A stretch of 64,000 bases of DNA from Blakeslea trispora (Eukaryota > Mucoromycota > Mucoromycetes > Mucorales > Choanephoraceae). Shown here piece after piece: positions 22,915-32,910 of this stretch; within the stretch, counting starts at the first letter, position 1, and the number at the start of each line of letters is the position of its first letter. Both the position numbers and the translations under genes were made by a program. A model generated the notes under the pieces. That model searched no databases and had not been told where the DNA came from. It saw nothing but the letters and a program-made list of their open reading frames with translations. The stretch lies in contig JAIWNE010000041.1 in NCBI GenBank assembly GCA_025331445.1, positions 1-64,000 of the forward strand, given 5' to 3'.

Positions 22915-23475
22915 TCTATTCTTTCTTTCTTTCTTTCATTCACTCGTTTTCTCTCCTTTTCTCACTCGTTTATATTTTGTTCTCTTTCCTACTTTTATGA
23001 TTCTTCTATGCTCTTTCCCACTTTTATGACTCTCTTATGCTTTTTTCCACTTTTTTCACTTTATGATTCTCCTATGCTTTTTTCCACTTTTTTCACTTTA
23101 TGATTCTCCTATGCTTTCTTCTACTTTTATGTTTTTTTTTCTACTTTTATGATTTTACCTACCTTTATGGCCCTCCTATGATTTTTTATTTTTATTATTT
23201 TTCTCTATGTCTATATTTAACCAAATTGCAATTCATTCCTTTTTTTTTCTTTTTCTTTTTTTTATCAGCGATACCCTTTTTCGTTACGTTTTTTTGATAT
23301 GTCTAGTAAGTATAAATCTCCAACCTCAGTACTCAACACTGTAACAGCAGTAGTACCCTCATGCAAACAAGCTAAGTATCAAGTACACATGTCAACTTCA
23401 GGTTTATTTTAACAACAATATTTATTCATAGCTAAAAAAAAAAAGAGAGAAACAAAAGCAAAGAAAAGACGAAAT
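22915..23475. other. Spacer between E2 transposase and ORF-B
   Basis: Convergent 3' regions. From 22980 to 23200 a unit close to 'ctatgctttttccacttttttcactttatgattctc' repeats imperfectly four to six times in tandem. The sequence then turns T-rich. No gene is seen. The tandem unit may lie in the transposase 3' UTR. Confidence 0.5.
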
Positions 23476-24528
23476 CTACTCATTCAAAGCCCAACGAGGA
23501 AGAGGGCGACGAAGTTCTTCAGACAGAGCAGCTTCAACGTTTCTACGACGACGAGTAGCACGCACATGCTTCTTTTTGCTTCTTCTGTCCGCATCGTCCA
23601 AGCGAGAGAAAAAACTGTTCAACTAGAAGCACTGTCGTTATTACGCTTGAACAGAACAAACAAATTAACAACTTACCTTGTCAGAACGCCAGGAAGGAAC
23701 CAACACACGAAAGAGCTCGCCGAACTCTCCATCTGCTTCATCTTCTTCGTCAGACATATAAGCCCTCTCAAGAACAGCATTGCATTCCTCAATGCTGCCA
23801 ATGTCGCGAGACAGAGAAACCGAGTCTTTCGCAAAGCAAGCTCTGCGAGCCATTAGTTTCTTTCAAGGGAAAGGTAAGTCATCATTAAAAGTAGTATGTT
23901 CTGTTTTTACTTACTCTATCAACTCGCTTACGCTTGCGTTCCTTGAGCGATACCAATTCTCGAGACGCAGGGCTAGAGACACCTCTTTTTTCATTCGCTC
24001 TGGATACGTTGAATTGGTTTCTTATCTTTTCCTCCAAGCACTTTATAACCTCCTTGGAGAGTTCTTCGTGCTCGGAGTAACCAGCAACAGCCTTCATCTC
24101 TGCAATCGCATTTTCAAGGATAGCCCTGAATACTGGCTGGTTTCTTCCAGACTTTTTCAAAGAATGATCCAGAGCAAATTCAACACCAATCCGCTTGGTG
24201 GTTTCAAGCGCATTTTTGACAGCTTTCTATTAAACGATGTGCGAGTGTAAGTATTAAAATTATCTTTTTGCAATTATGTTTAACTTACAAGCAACACAGG
24301 GTTTCTACCACTGAGAGGTCTTCCAGTAGCATTGCCATTAGCACTACTAGCGCCAGATCGACCAAAAGCAGACTCGAGAAATCTAACACGCTCCAAGAGA
24401 TCATCAACGCGCACATCAGGCTGAGCGACAGGAACAGGCTGAGCAGCAGGACGGGTAAGAGCACGGGCAGGAGTGCGAGCAGGAGTGCGAGGGGTAGAGG
24501 CAGCTACTTGAGGGATTTGGCGGTTCAT
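23476..24528 (-). CDS. ORF-B accessory protein of E2
   Basis: Four exons on the minus strand (24528-24289, 24226-23915, 23859-23677, 23622-23476), all phase 0 with GT-AG introns, encode an open protein of about 293 residues. Exon 1 is Ala/Pro/Arg-rich with a short helix (VDDLLERVRFLES). Exon 2 is helical with a basic tail (LKERKRKRVDR). Exon 3 is acidic (MSDEEDEADGE) and ends PSWRSDK, matching PSYRSTK in the E0 copy. Exon 4 has FFSRLDDADRRSKKK, VEAALS and LPRWALNE, matching FFDYLDECRRTQKKK, VEARLP and LPSWGIKE. Exons 2 and 3 are nearly equal in length to the E0 copy (312/183 against 309/180 nt). The family is unknown to me. The conserved linkage and convergent layout argue for a role in the transposon life cycle. 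Confidence 0.78.
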
Positions 24529-26047
24529 TTTGTTTAAAGATAATAATAAAAAAACACTGTACCTTGAAAAAAGCTTATTTTTATAGCTTGCAGCCTATTT
24601 TGATCAATTTGTGGATCTGTATGGCTCCCAAAATGGAAGTTCGTTCCTAATTTAAAATTGACGATATTTTTTCATATATTTTAGCATCTTTTTTGTTGTT
24701 GTTGTCTTTTCTTTTATTTTCCTTTTAATCTTTTTTCTTTTTTTTTTAAACAAAAAGTAAGTTTCTATTTATTTGATTGAGTAAAGGCTAACAAAAGTTC
24801 TTTAGTTAACAAATGGTTTCAATGGAGTCATCTGTATTGTATCTAACTGCTAGAGGTAATGATTAGCGTACATGTTGTTTTATAAACTAATCTTTTTGTG
24901 TTATAAAAGCCCTTTGACCTGAGTCTCTCTGCCTCTGCCTCTGTCTCTCTTTTTTTCTTGATTGAAATGGTTTACAGGTAATCAAAATATAATATGATGT
25001 CAAACAACTGTCCTGACGATTATCTCTTAGATACTCTACCTGGCCTTTCTTATGAGTCTCAGGCATCAGTCTCTTCTTTTTGAACTGTAAGTTGTTAAAT
25101 GAACACTTAAAGAATTTAAAAACTCATAATCTGTTTATAGATCCTTTTAAGGAAGACTTCGTTTTGGTTTGGCTGTATACTCTTATTCTTATAGTATTCT
25201 TTACTGATTTAATGTAAGTTACTCATCACTTTCGTTTTTCTTTCAGTTTTATTAATCGCTTTATTACTTTAGCACTCGTATGTGGGCTCCTTGTTTACTC
25301 TGTTCCGCCATTGTTTCTGTCTGTTTATAGCCCTTGGATTCTACCCCGTTATCGTTGTCTCTCGTCAGTTGTTTATATGGTTTCTACCTGTACTGGTGGC
25401 AAAATTACAGCTTGCTTTTGCCAGTGTTCTAGCCTCCCCAGCCATTTCCGCTAGGCTTTTGAGGGCTTTTTCTGCCAAATATTCTGCCTATCCCTATAAT
25501 CGATGCCTGCCATTTTCCCTAATTATTTGACCTGATTCCCCTAGCATTTCCCCCATAATATAGCTATTATTTTTAGTAGAAAAAAGTTTTTTCTATAATA
25601 AAAAGCCACTTTTTTAAGCCTCTAATCCTCTATATTTACTGCAAACAGTCCAATCGTAAAGAAGTATATTTGTGTAAAGAAGTCCATATCATCCAATTAG
25701 GAATGTCAATTTCAATAAAATAGCAAATGTAAAGCCAATTAAACAAAGAATTTTTGAGTAAATTTATAAAAATGGCCAATTGAATAAAGATTCTTCGAAA
25801 AAGATATCCAATCACAAAGCTAAAGTAAATAAGACGGACGCCCTGTATGATCCACTGGGGACATGGCAAGCATTTCATCTGTCCAGTCCACAGCAGTGAT
25901 CGTCGGGTCCCAACTAACAGTGGACCTGCAGTGGACTTGCAGTGGGACTTTACGATCACTTTTGTGCAGCGGACGCCGAATTGCTGTACAAATAACCGAC
26001 GTCCACCGCTAAATTTGGCAGCAGTGGACGTCCTTTTGGGTGTAGTG
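24529..26047. other. E2 right arm with exon-like hydrophobic blocks
   Basis: On the plus strand a start near 24993 (MMSNNCPDDYLLD) is followed by GT-AG-bounded blocks. One encodes KEDFVLVWLYTLILIVFFTD; another (25282-25530) encodes SLFTLFRHCFCLFIALGFYP, then FYPVIVVSRQLFIWFLPVLV. A stop at the end of the first block (TCTTCTTTTTGA) breaks the join by one base at a T5 run. From 25560 the sequence is non-coding and matches the E1 right arm. It ends in GTCCACTGC-type subterminal repeats. It could be a third transposon gene for a small membrane protein, now decayed. Confidence 0.35.
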
Positions 26048-27945
26048 TGCCACTTCTCTCCCGCGTTCTTGCTTGCTGTATGCTTCGATATAGTTCATAC
26101 AGCGCTGGAAATACCTCCTGATTTGAGCGATATTTCCAGCTTTATCCAAGAACGCGGGAATATTCTTTTCTAACGACTTAAATGTGTAATCACATCTAAG
26201 CCGGGCCTCTCTTTTAGCCATACCCCAATACATTTCTATCCAATTACACTCGCAGTGATACTTGGGGTATAGCTCGAAGATGTGGCCAGCATCTTCTACA
26301 ACTTCTTGCAATGCAGTTTTTTGTGCCAGAAAGTCTGGTCTGCTTTCCAGAAAATGCAATGCACAACACATCGACTTGACTCCGGGTTCGGGACTACCAC
26401 AGCGCATCTTCCAAGTCTTTCCGTTCAAGTCGCAAAGCCATTGTCCACGTTCTTCCAAAATTCTTTTGATACCTTTAAACCAATGAGTCAAACTAAGTTA
26501 CATTATAATAAGAGTACTTAAACTTTTCTTACCTTTGAAGTATCTGACGTGCTTTACTTTAGGTCTACCCTTGGAGTCATGGGATGAAATCTCCTTGTCA
26601 TAGAAAAATGATTGCTCCAAAAGCTGACCAGAAGAGAGTTCAATGGTTGTATCCTTGAACTGATATCGCTCAGTTAAAGGCCATGGTTTCTCATTGAGCG
26701 TCATTCGGCTTGCAACCAGTGCGTCTTCGCTGTAAGCCCATGATTTGAGCTGTTATTAAAGAGGAATACAGCTCGGCAATCTGGGTGCAAGCTTTCAAAC
26801 AGCCCAATGACATGATCCTTTAACTGGGCGACCATATCCTTACTTGTCTACCAACCATCTCTGCTCTCCCCAGCTTTAAACAGCTTTCTAGAGCTCCAAC
26901 TACGGATCCTCATTATTTCATGACAAGGGCACTGAAACTCACTAACCATGATGGAGGAGCCAGGCCCTTTCTTTTGGATGTAGTTTTCATCCTTTGACAT
27001 CCAGAGGGTATCCTTGCCGTCATTGGCATAGAATGTGGACTCGTCTTGAGTCACAAAGACCAGCTTTTTCTCGCCTTCCTCCAAGTTGGGCTCCAAGATC
27101 TCCTCCTGATTTTCACCAGCGTAAAATTCCGACTTAGTGGCATACTCCATCATTCTTTTGGCCCAGGAGTTGCGATATTCTACGACGTCTTGACGCTCAT
27201 GGCCATTGAAGAATATCGTCTTTTGGTTCTTGCGGTAGCTGTACCCCCATTCATAGAGGTACTTGGCCACAGTAGACTCCGAAACTGTGCCTCTAACGCC
27301 GAGAACAGAGGGAGCAACTTCATCTTCGATGTACTGCTTTAAAGCCAAAACAGTACGCTCAGCTGGCTTCATTTCTCTAAACTTTTGCAACGACATCATT
27401 TTGACATCGTTGTCACTCAAGAAGGACTCACGCTTGATGTGAGCGCCCTGAGAGTGATCAGAAAGCTCACCTGCTTCCAAGAACTCCTTGGCCCATTTGA
27501 CAATGCACTTGGCACGGTATTCTTCGTTGTTATGTGGCCATAAGTGCTTGGCAACTTCTTCAGATGCTTTGCCCTTTTTCAAACCTGCAAGTCTGTTTTC
27601 GAAATAGTTCTGGACAGACATTTAACGAAAGAAGTTATACGACTCCAAAGAGCTTCCGTCATGTTTCTTGTTCATGACAAGCTTGTTGATCTCTTTGATT
27701 GAGTCCAAAGACTTCTCAATCAAGATCAACTCCTTTTGGGAGGCACTCATCTCTACCTCGGCAACAGGAAGTGATTTTTCCTCCAAGGTAATCCCAAAGT
27801 TGAAGAGTGTTGCTCGGGGATCTACCTTTTGAGCTTCCTTGGTTTTTCTCCACTTGGTGGTAGTGGAGTTCTTCATATAATGGCCTTTTCTCTTTCTGAT
27901 GCTGCTGTTGTTGTCTCGCAAGCGGTCAAGGCACGAGGTGCTCAC
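26048..27945 (-). pseudogene. IS630/Tc1-like DDE transposase, decayed and 3'-truncated
   Basis: Reading on the minus strand from 27945, the frame encodes a basic leader, an in-frame TAA just before the Met at 27621, then a helix-turn-helix-type region (KHLWPHNNEEYRAKCIVKWAKE) and VFVTQDESTFYAND (first catalytic Asp, near residue 300). A TAG follows ESRDGW at about 26849. The frame continues with VFLFNNSSNHG, where the expected second Asp is Asn, then shifts frame near 26748 (AYSEDALVASRMTLN) and crosses an intron near 26480-26530. It ends with YPKYHCECNWIEMYWG (third acidic residue, Glu) and a C-terminal helix. The last codons are replaced by the E2 terminus at 26047. Upstream it is cut by the LTR-like repeat at 27991. 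At least two stops, a frameshift and an active-site change make it inactive. Confidence 0.85.
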
Positions 27946-27990
27946 GGTAGTTTGCCAAAGTTGCCAATCTTCGACATTATCAACTGTTGA

Positions 27991-28348
27991 TGTCGTGTTT
28001 GGCTTGTCTGAATATGAATTCCTTAAGAATTGAAGTCTATATTTGTATATAAAGATCTACATCATAATTGGATTAAGTAATCCTACCAACATTATGTCAG
28101 TCTAGAATGATTTCATAAGCAAGTGCTATGAATCTGGACTAAAGAAGTTGATAAGCAATAAGTCTTGCTAAAGAAAGTAAAATGTCAATATGTCATTAAA
28201 GGTGACACAAACTAGTCTATGACATTGTTCTCTTGAATATCCAGATTTAGTAAAGAGTAAAGACTAAAGCAAGTCAAAGACGTAATAGCAATAGTAGATA
28301 GCAATTGGTATAAATACTCTCATTTATTTTGTTCATAATAAAGGCATA
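27991..28348. repeat. 358-bp LTR-like repeat, copy 2
   Basis: Same length and about eight substitutions from the copy at 16814-17171. It is followed immediately by TGTCGTATTTGGGCATA, which resembles its own first 12 bases, so part of a second unit or an internal boundary may follow. Contains GTATAAATAC and AATAAAGG near the 3' end. Confidence 0.65.
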
Positions 28349-30044
28349 TGTCGTATTTGGGCATATACAGAAGCCAGAACGACTTATAATCGGAAATTCA
28401 ATTAATCATCATCAAAGGTTATTTTGACAGATAATGTCAAAATAACAATAAATCAAATAATGTTCACAAAGTTGGAAAACTAAAATCATTTCAGATATTA
28501 CCAGAGGTAATCCTGAAATCAAACATCTAACAAGCATTGGTAAAAAGCGACGATATGATATATAAAGCGTTCAATGTGCCTAGCTAACACATTGAAAGCA
28601 TGATCAGATTTATATTCATTGACTCTCTTCTCATCAATACTTGAAATAGCTATATGACATGACACATGTGATAGCAAGATGGTTGCATAGGCCTTATAAT
28701 ACCAAGGTAGCAGCATCTAACAGAATAAGCAATGATTCTAGAGATTTCATTATAAGAAAAGACTAAATCATTACTTGGATAAAGATAGTTCTGAGACATA
28801 ATCACAAAGGGCTTGTCTATCGTTATCACCTAATCTAAACTGATCTTAACATCCAACGAAACAAGTGAACAAGTATGAAACAGTTATGCCTGATATATTG
28901 AAACACTAATCAAGATTAAAACATATCTTGTCGAGCATAATTATTATCTCTCCAAGATATAAATCAAGTAAACAATATATCTCCACCTTATTCAAGGCGG
29001 GGGATGAAATCTGGCTACAGCCATCTTTCAATTAAGGTGACCAGTCATCCTAGTAGGAAAACTGCTCATACAGATAAAATTATAACGGAGTGATTGATTG
29101 AAACCGAGATAGAAATAATATATAAACACAACATGGACTTGCAGTAGAATTAGTTCCCTCTCTTTCTTTTTAATAAAAAAATCGAGTTCCCTCTCATTGA
29201 ATCTATTTGAGACTGCAAATATCACACCATTGAGCATTTGTGGTGGGCTCTTGAGTTGAGGATTGAGAGTAGACGACATACGGTCCGAAATGCTGCCCAA
29301 TTGAAGAAGCTTTTGCTAGAAGCATGGAACGAGATCAGCCATGATCTTTTCATGCGTCTCATTGACAATATGAGGGACAGATGCTAGGCTGTTATTGATG
29401 CTGAAGGCGGCCCTACTAGATATTAAATAAAAATAAGTTATTTGTATAATTTAAAAGTAGACATGTTAAAGATTCTTTGAAATAAGTTTGATGAGCTCAG
29501 GTGCGAATCTGCATGATAAGAATCACTATGGATTCATATATTTTGTATGTCGAGTTTTTTATTTAAAGAAGTGTTTGAAACAATACCTTGTGCCACTGTA
29601 TTAACTGATATTCAAAAATTCAAAGTTGTTCTAGCTTCCTTTTGTATATCTCATGAAAGACTAACAAAGAAAGCTTTTTTTTTAGCTGTACTCGATGCTT
29701 TGGAGACAAGAGTCAATGAGAATCATAGAAATCTGACTATACTAGCAAGAGTAACTAAAAGACTGCCGTACGTTTTATTCGTTGCCATGGCAACAGCAAA
29801 ATGGTTGCTTATACTGTGTTTTAGATATAAACCAAATTTTGCTTATTGATGATGTATTTGGAATAAGCAGTAAGGCAATAGCGATATATCTCAAATTATA
29901 TCCAATTTGAATAAACAATCAGTTGTATTAAAGTAGCTTATTTGACAATCAAATATGACAAGGAAATAAGATTGGCTGAACACATTTAAACCGAGCCCTC
30001 TCCAATTTTTTCTTTTCTTTTTTCTTTTCTTATTCTATATCACA
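28349..30044. other. Non-coding or unrecognised stretch
   Basis: About 1.7 kb after the LTR-like repeat. Short frames (for example 28519-28716 minus and 29547-29849 plus, 100 codons) show no motif I recognise and no splice context. It may hold remnants of the retroelement that the LTR-like repeats came from, but no reverse transcriptase or integrase motif is seen. The last 60 bp are CT-rich and form the promoter of the next gene. Confidence 0.4.
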
Positions 30045-31657
30045 ATGTCTTCTCCACCTGATTCTATTACTGACTTAGGTACGCTTTTTTCCTTATGCTT
30101 TCCTAGACCCATAAAGTCCTTTAGCTGATCCATCTTTGTTTTTTGTTTAGATGAAGCTGGTCTCAACAAGAAGAGAGGAAGAGCTACTTCTGTTGAACCT
30201 ACAGCTGATCAACACGCCCTTACTCAGGTAGCACACTAAACCACTCAATGCACTTGTATCAACCAAACTAATCTTAGAATTGCTTTTCTCTTAGAACAAA
30301 ACAACAATAGAGAATACCACAGCTATTGCTCCTAAGAAAACGTAAAAGAAAAAAAATTATAAAAGTTGACTGAACGAAACTGACTTCGTTTTAAAGTAAA
30401 CGCGAAGATGAAGATAATACGACAACTGTAGGTACTATTCGTCGTAACATGAAAGATATGTCTACAACCGATAAAGTGTCAGAAGAAGCCGAAGAGAACA
30501 ACTCCTCACCTGAGCAGACCAACTTGCTCGCTCAGTTTGGTGCTAGTAAAAGCGGTCATGCTGATGACGATTGGGGAGAGTTTGCTGAAGATGACGGCGA
30601 TGATCATCAGAAGTCGACAAAAGAGTCTGCAGTTGACGAAAAGCCTAAATATACATTTGGTGCTTCTTCAGGTTTTGGTACAAAAGGTTGGGCTGCTGCA
30701 CATCAAACAATACCCAAGGTAAAGGTTTACTTGGTAAAAAAATTCCCAAACAACCACTTATATCTTTTTTTTAAAAAAAAAAAAGCAACCAACAACTACA
30801 TTGAAGAGCAGTTTTGGTAGTTTTGGTGATTTCAAGTCGAATCCAATGATGTCTAATTTAACCAACAAAATGCCCACCACTACCACTACCGTCACGAACA
30901 ATATTATGAATTCAGAACAAAAGCAAGTACCTTCCTTTAGTTCTTTTGCTAAAGCTACTTCTTCTCCTTTCGCTGCCGCTGCCGCTGCTGCTGTCGCAAG
31001 TAACAACAAGAGCAATAGTAACACACCCATCAATGCTCTCTCTGCTAACACAACCGAAACCAACTCACCTGAATCATCACCCAGCACAACCCATTTGGCT
31101 AGCACAATATCAGCCAAAGAAACACAAGAAGAATCGGATACATCTTTTGGTGGATCTATGAAAGTGAAGGTGCCAGGTGTCAAGCAAACAGAAGGTACAT
31201 TGAATCATTTGTTTATAAGAGAGAGAAAGAAAGCAATCTAATGCCTTATTCTGTATGTACCTTAGTAAAGACAGGCGAGGAAGATGAAGACACAATCTAC
31301 CAAACAAAGGCCAAACTACTTGTGTTAGACACAGCTACTTCAAACTGGAAGGAACGGGGTGTAGGCACTTTCCGTATCAACCACAATGAAGAAACCGACC
31401 AAGCACGTTTGGTGATGCGCACAGATTCTGTTTATCGACTCATCTTGAACCTAAAGCTGTTCAAAGGAATGAAAGTGTTTATTATGCAGGATAAGTTTGT
31501 ACGATTCGCCGGTTTTGAAGCTGAAGTCAAAGAAGATAACACAAGTGAAACAAAGTTGATTAATTTTGCACTCAAGTTGAGCAATCCCTCAGTGGCAAAA
31601 GAAGTGTCTGAGCGTATTGCTGAATGTATTCCTTCTGGTGAGGAAGAAGCAGCATAA
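30045..31657 (+). CDS. YRB2: Ran-binding domain protein, Yrb2/RanBP3-like
   Basis: Six exons (30045-30078, 30151-30227, 30295-30341, 30397-30718, 30786-31194, 31266-31657) with consistent phases encode about 426 residues. An N-terminal basic stretch (KKRGR, PKKTKRED) could be a nuclear signal. An acidic region (DDDWGEFAEDDGDDH) and scattered FG motifs (TFGASSGFG, SSFGSFG, SFGG) precede a C-terminal Ran-binding domain (about residues 297-425): TGEEDEDTIYQTKAKL, NWKERGVGTFRI, RLVMRTDSVYRLILN. Yeast Yrb2, fission-yeast Hba1 and animal RanBP3 have this order and assist Crm1-dependent nuclear export by binding Ran-GTP. A poly-Ala run (AAAAAAAVA) is encoded near 30975. Assignment to Yrb2/RanBP3 rather than RanBP1 rests on the long FG-bearing N-terminus. 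Confidence 0.85.
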
Positions 31658-32910
31658 ACCCGTCTCCTTTTATAAATCACGTGATACACATTTCTTTATG
31701 CCTTTTGATACATGTTTAGTTTTTTTTTCTTCTTCTTTTGATTTTGCGCTTGCGCCTTCATATGTTTAATGTGCGCATCAATAAAAAAGAAAAAAAAACA
31801 TTTTGCGCATCTCAAGAAAAAAAGCATTTTATCCAAAGCTGTTTCAATGTAGATTGTTGTTACATTTTGAAACAATAGTGAACAAGGCATTTGTAATTCA
31901 ATGCTAAAAGCTATCTCATTGCGATAGAGTAAAGAGAAGCACAATAGCTTTAATCCGCTTTATGATCTGTCATTAAAACGATCGATTGAATATTATTTAG
32001 GATTTTAAAGAAGAGGAATTAACTCTCTCTCTTTAAGAGTTGGAAAGAAAAGATGTTCTGCGTTGAGCTGGATTTGGTCAGATTCTGTTGTGTGACTGAT
32101 TTGTGAGAGGATTGTACTTTGTGCTTGTTAGTTGGTACATTACACATATCAACTACTATAAAATCATCTTCGCCAATCATTCCCTCTTACACATTTTTCT
32201 TCTGATTTTGTCTTTTCTTATTATTCCTTGTATCTCAATTAACCCATTGTCACTCTATATCTTTACCAACATTTTGGTAAGCAATCATATACTTTAGCCC
32301 TTATTTTATATATTAACCTATCACATTAAACACAATTGGTAAAAAAAAAATATATGCAAAATTAAGAATAACAGATCAAAAACTCGAAATCAACTTTGAT
32401 AAAGGCGTTTGTACGCTATTTCAATTTAGATGCATATAATAAAAGATTGAATAGTTTCATGCTACAATAAGACAACTGACGTCTAATGTTTGCTAAAAAC
32501 AAGTTCAAAGCATCGCAAGCAAAGAATGAATTTTACTTGGGCTAGTTGAACCAGAATAATGAGTCAGTTGGAATACGATACTAAAAAAGCATTACAGTAA
32601 AAGCAGTGATCAAGAGTAGGAAGAAACAAAATGAAGAAGAAATAACTATGAGCAACAGAAGCTGCTGAAAAAAGACATTTGAAAATGCAGATAATAGAGA
32701 CATTATTCTTCTTGTCAAGGTCGTTTTTTCATAAGAAAAAAAAAGAAAGATTGTATGGTTGGTACTTTTCGTTTAAAAGAAAACATAAAAGGAAATAAGC
32801 CACTGTAACACACATCAGATTTGACAGTGCGCATCAAAATTGGAACATAATTTCCTCTCTCTCTATTTTTTTTTTCTTTTTATTTTTTTGCAATAAGAAA
32901 CTTGAAGCAG
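31658..32910. other. Intergenic, no gene seen
   Basis: About 1.25 kb of AT-rich DNA between two plus-strand genes. Short T-rich frames near 32100-32300 have no coding character. A CT-rich tract (CCTCTCTCTCTATTTTTTTTT) lies about 40 bp before the next ATG at 32911 and is the likely core promoter. Confidence 0.5.

Larger units (their letters stand above)
17764..26047 (+). mobile_element. CACTA transposon E2 (8.3 kb) with transposase and ORF-B
   Basis: The left end CACTACACCTAATGG directly abuts the E1 right end. The right end, read inward from 26047, is CACTACACCCAAAAGG. Subterminal repeats are of the GTCCA type: AATGGACAAGTGCAATGGACAAG on the left; GTGGACCTGCAGTGGACTTGCAGTGG near 25921 and GTCCACTGCTGCC near 26010 on the right. 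The element contains a transposase gene with two in-frame stops (19873-22914) and an intact ORF-B (23476-24528, minus). The right end lies in the last codons of an IS630-like transposase, so E2, or E1 and E2 together, inserted there. No target duplication could be confirmed. Confidence 0.78.

Noticed and set aside
29547..29849. 100-codon plus-strand frame
   Set aside because: No motif, no neighbouring exon and AT-rich composition like the surrounding non-coding DNA.
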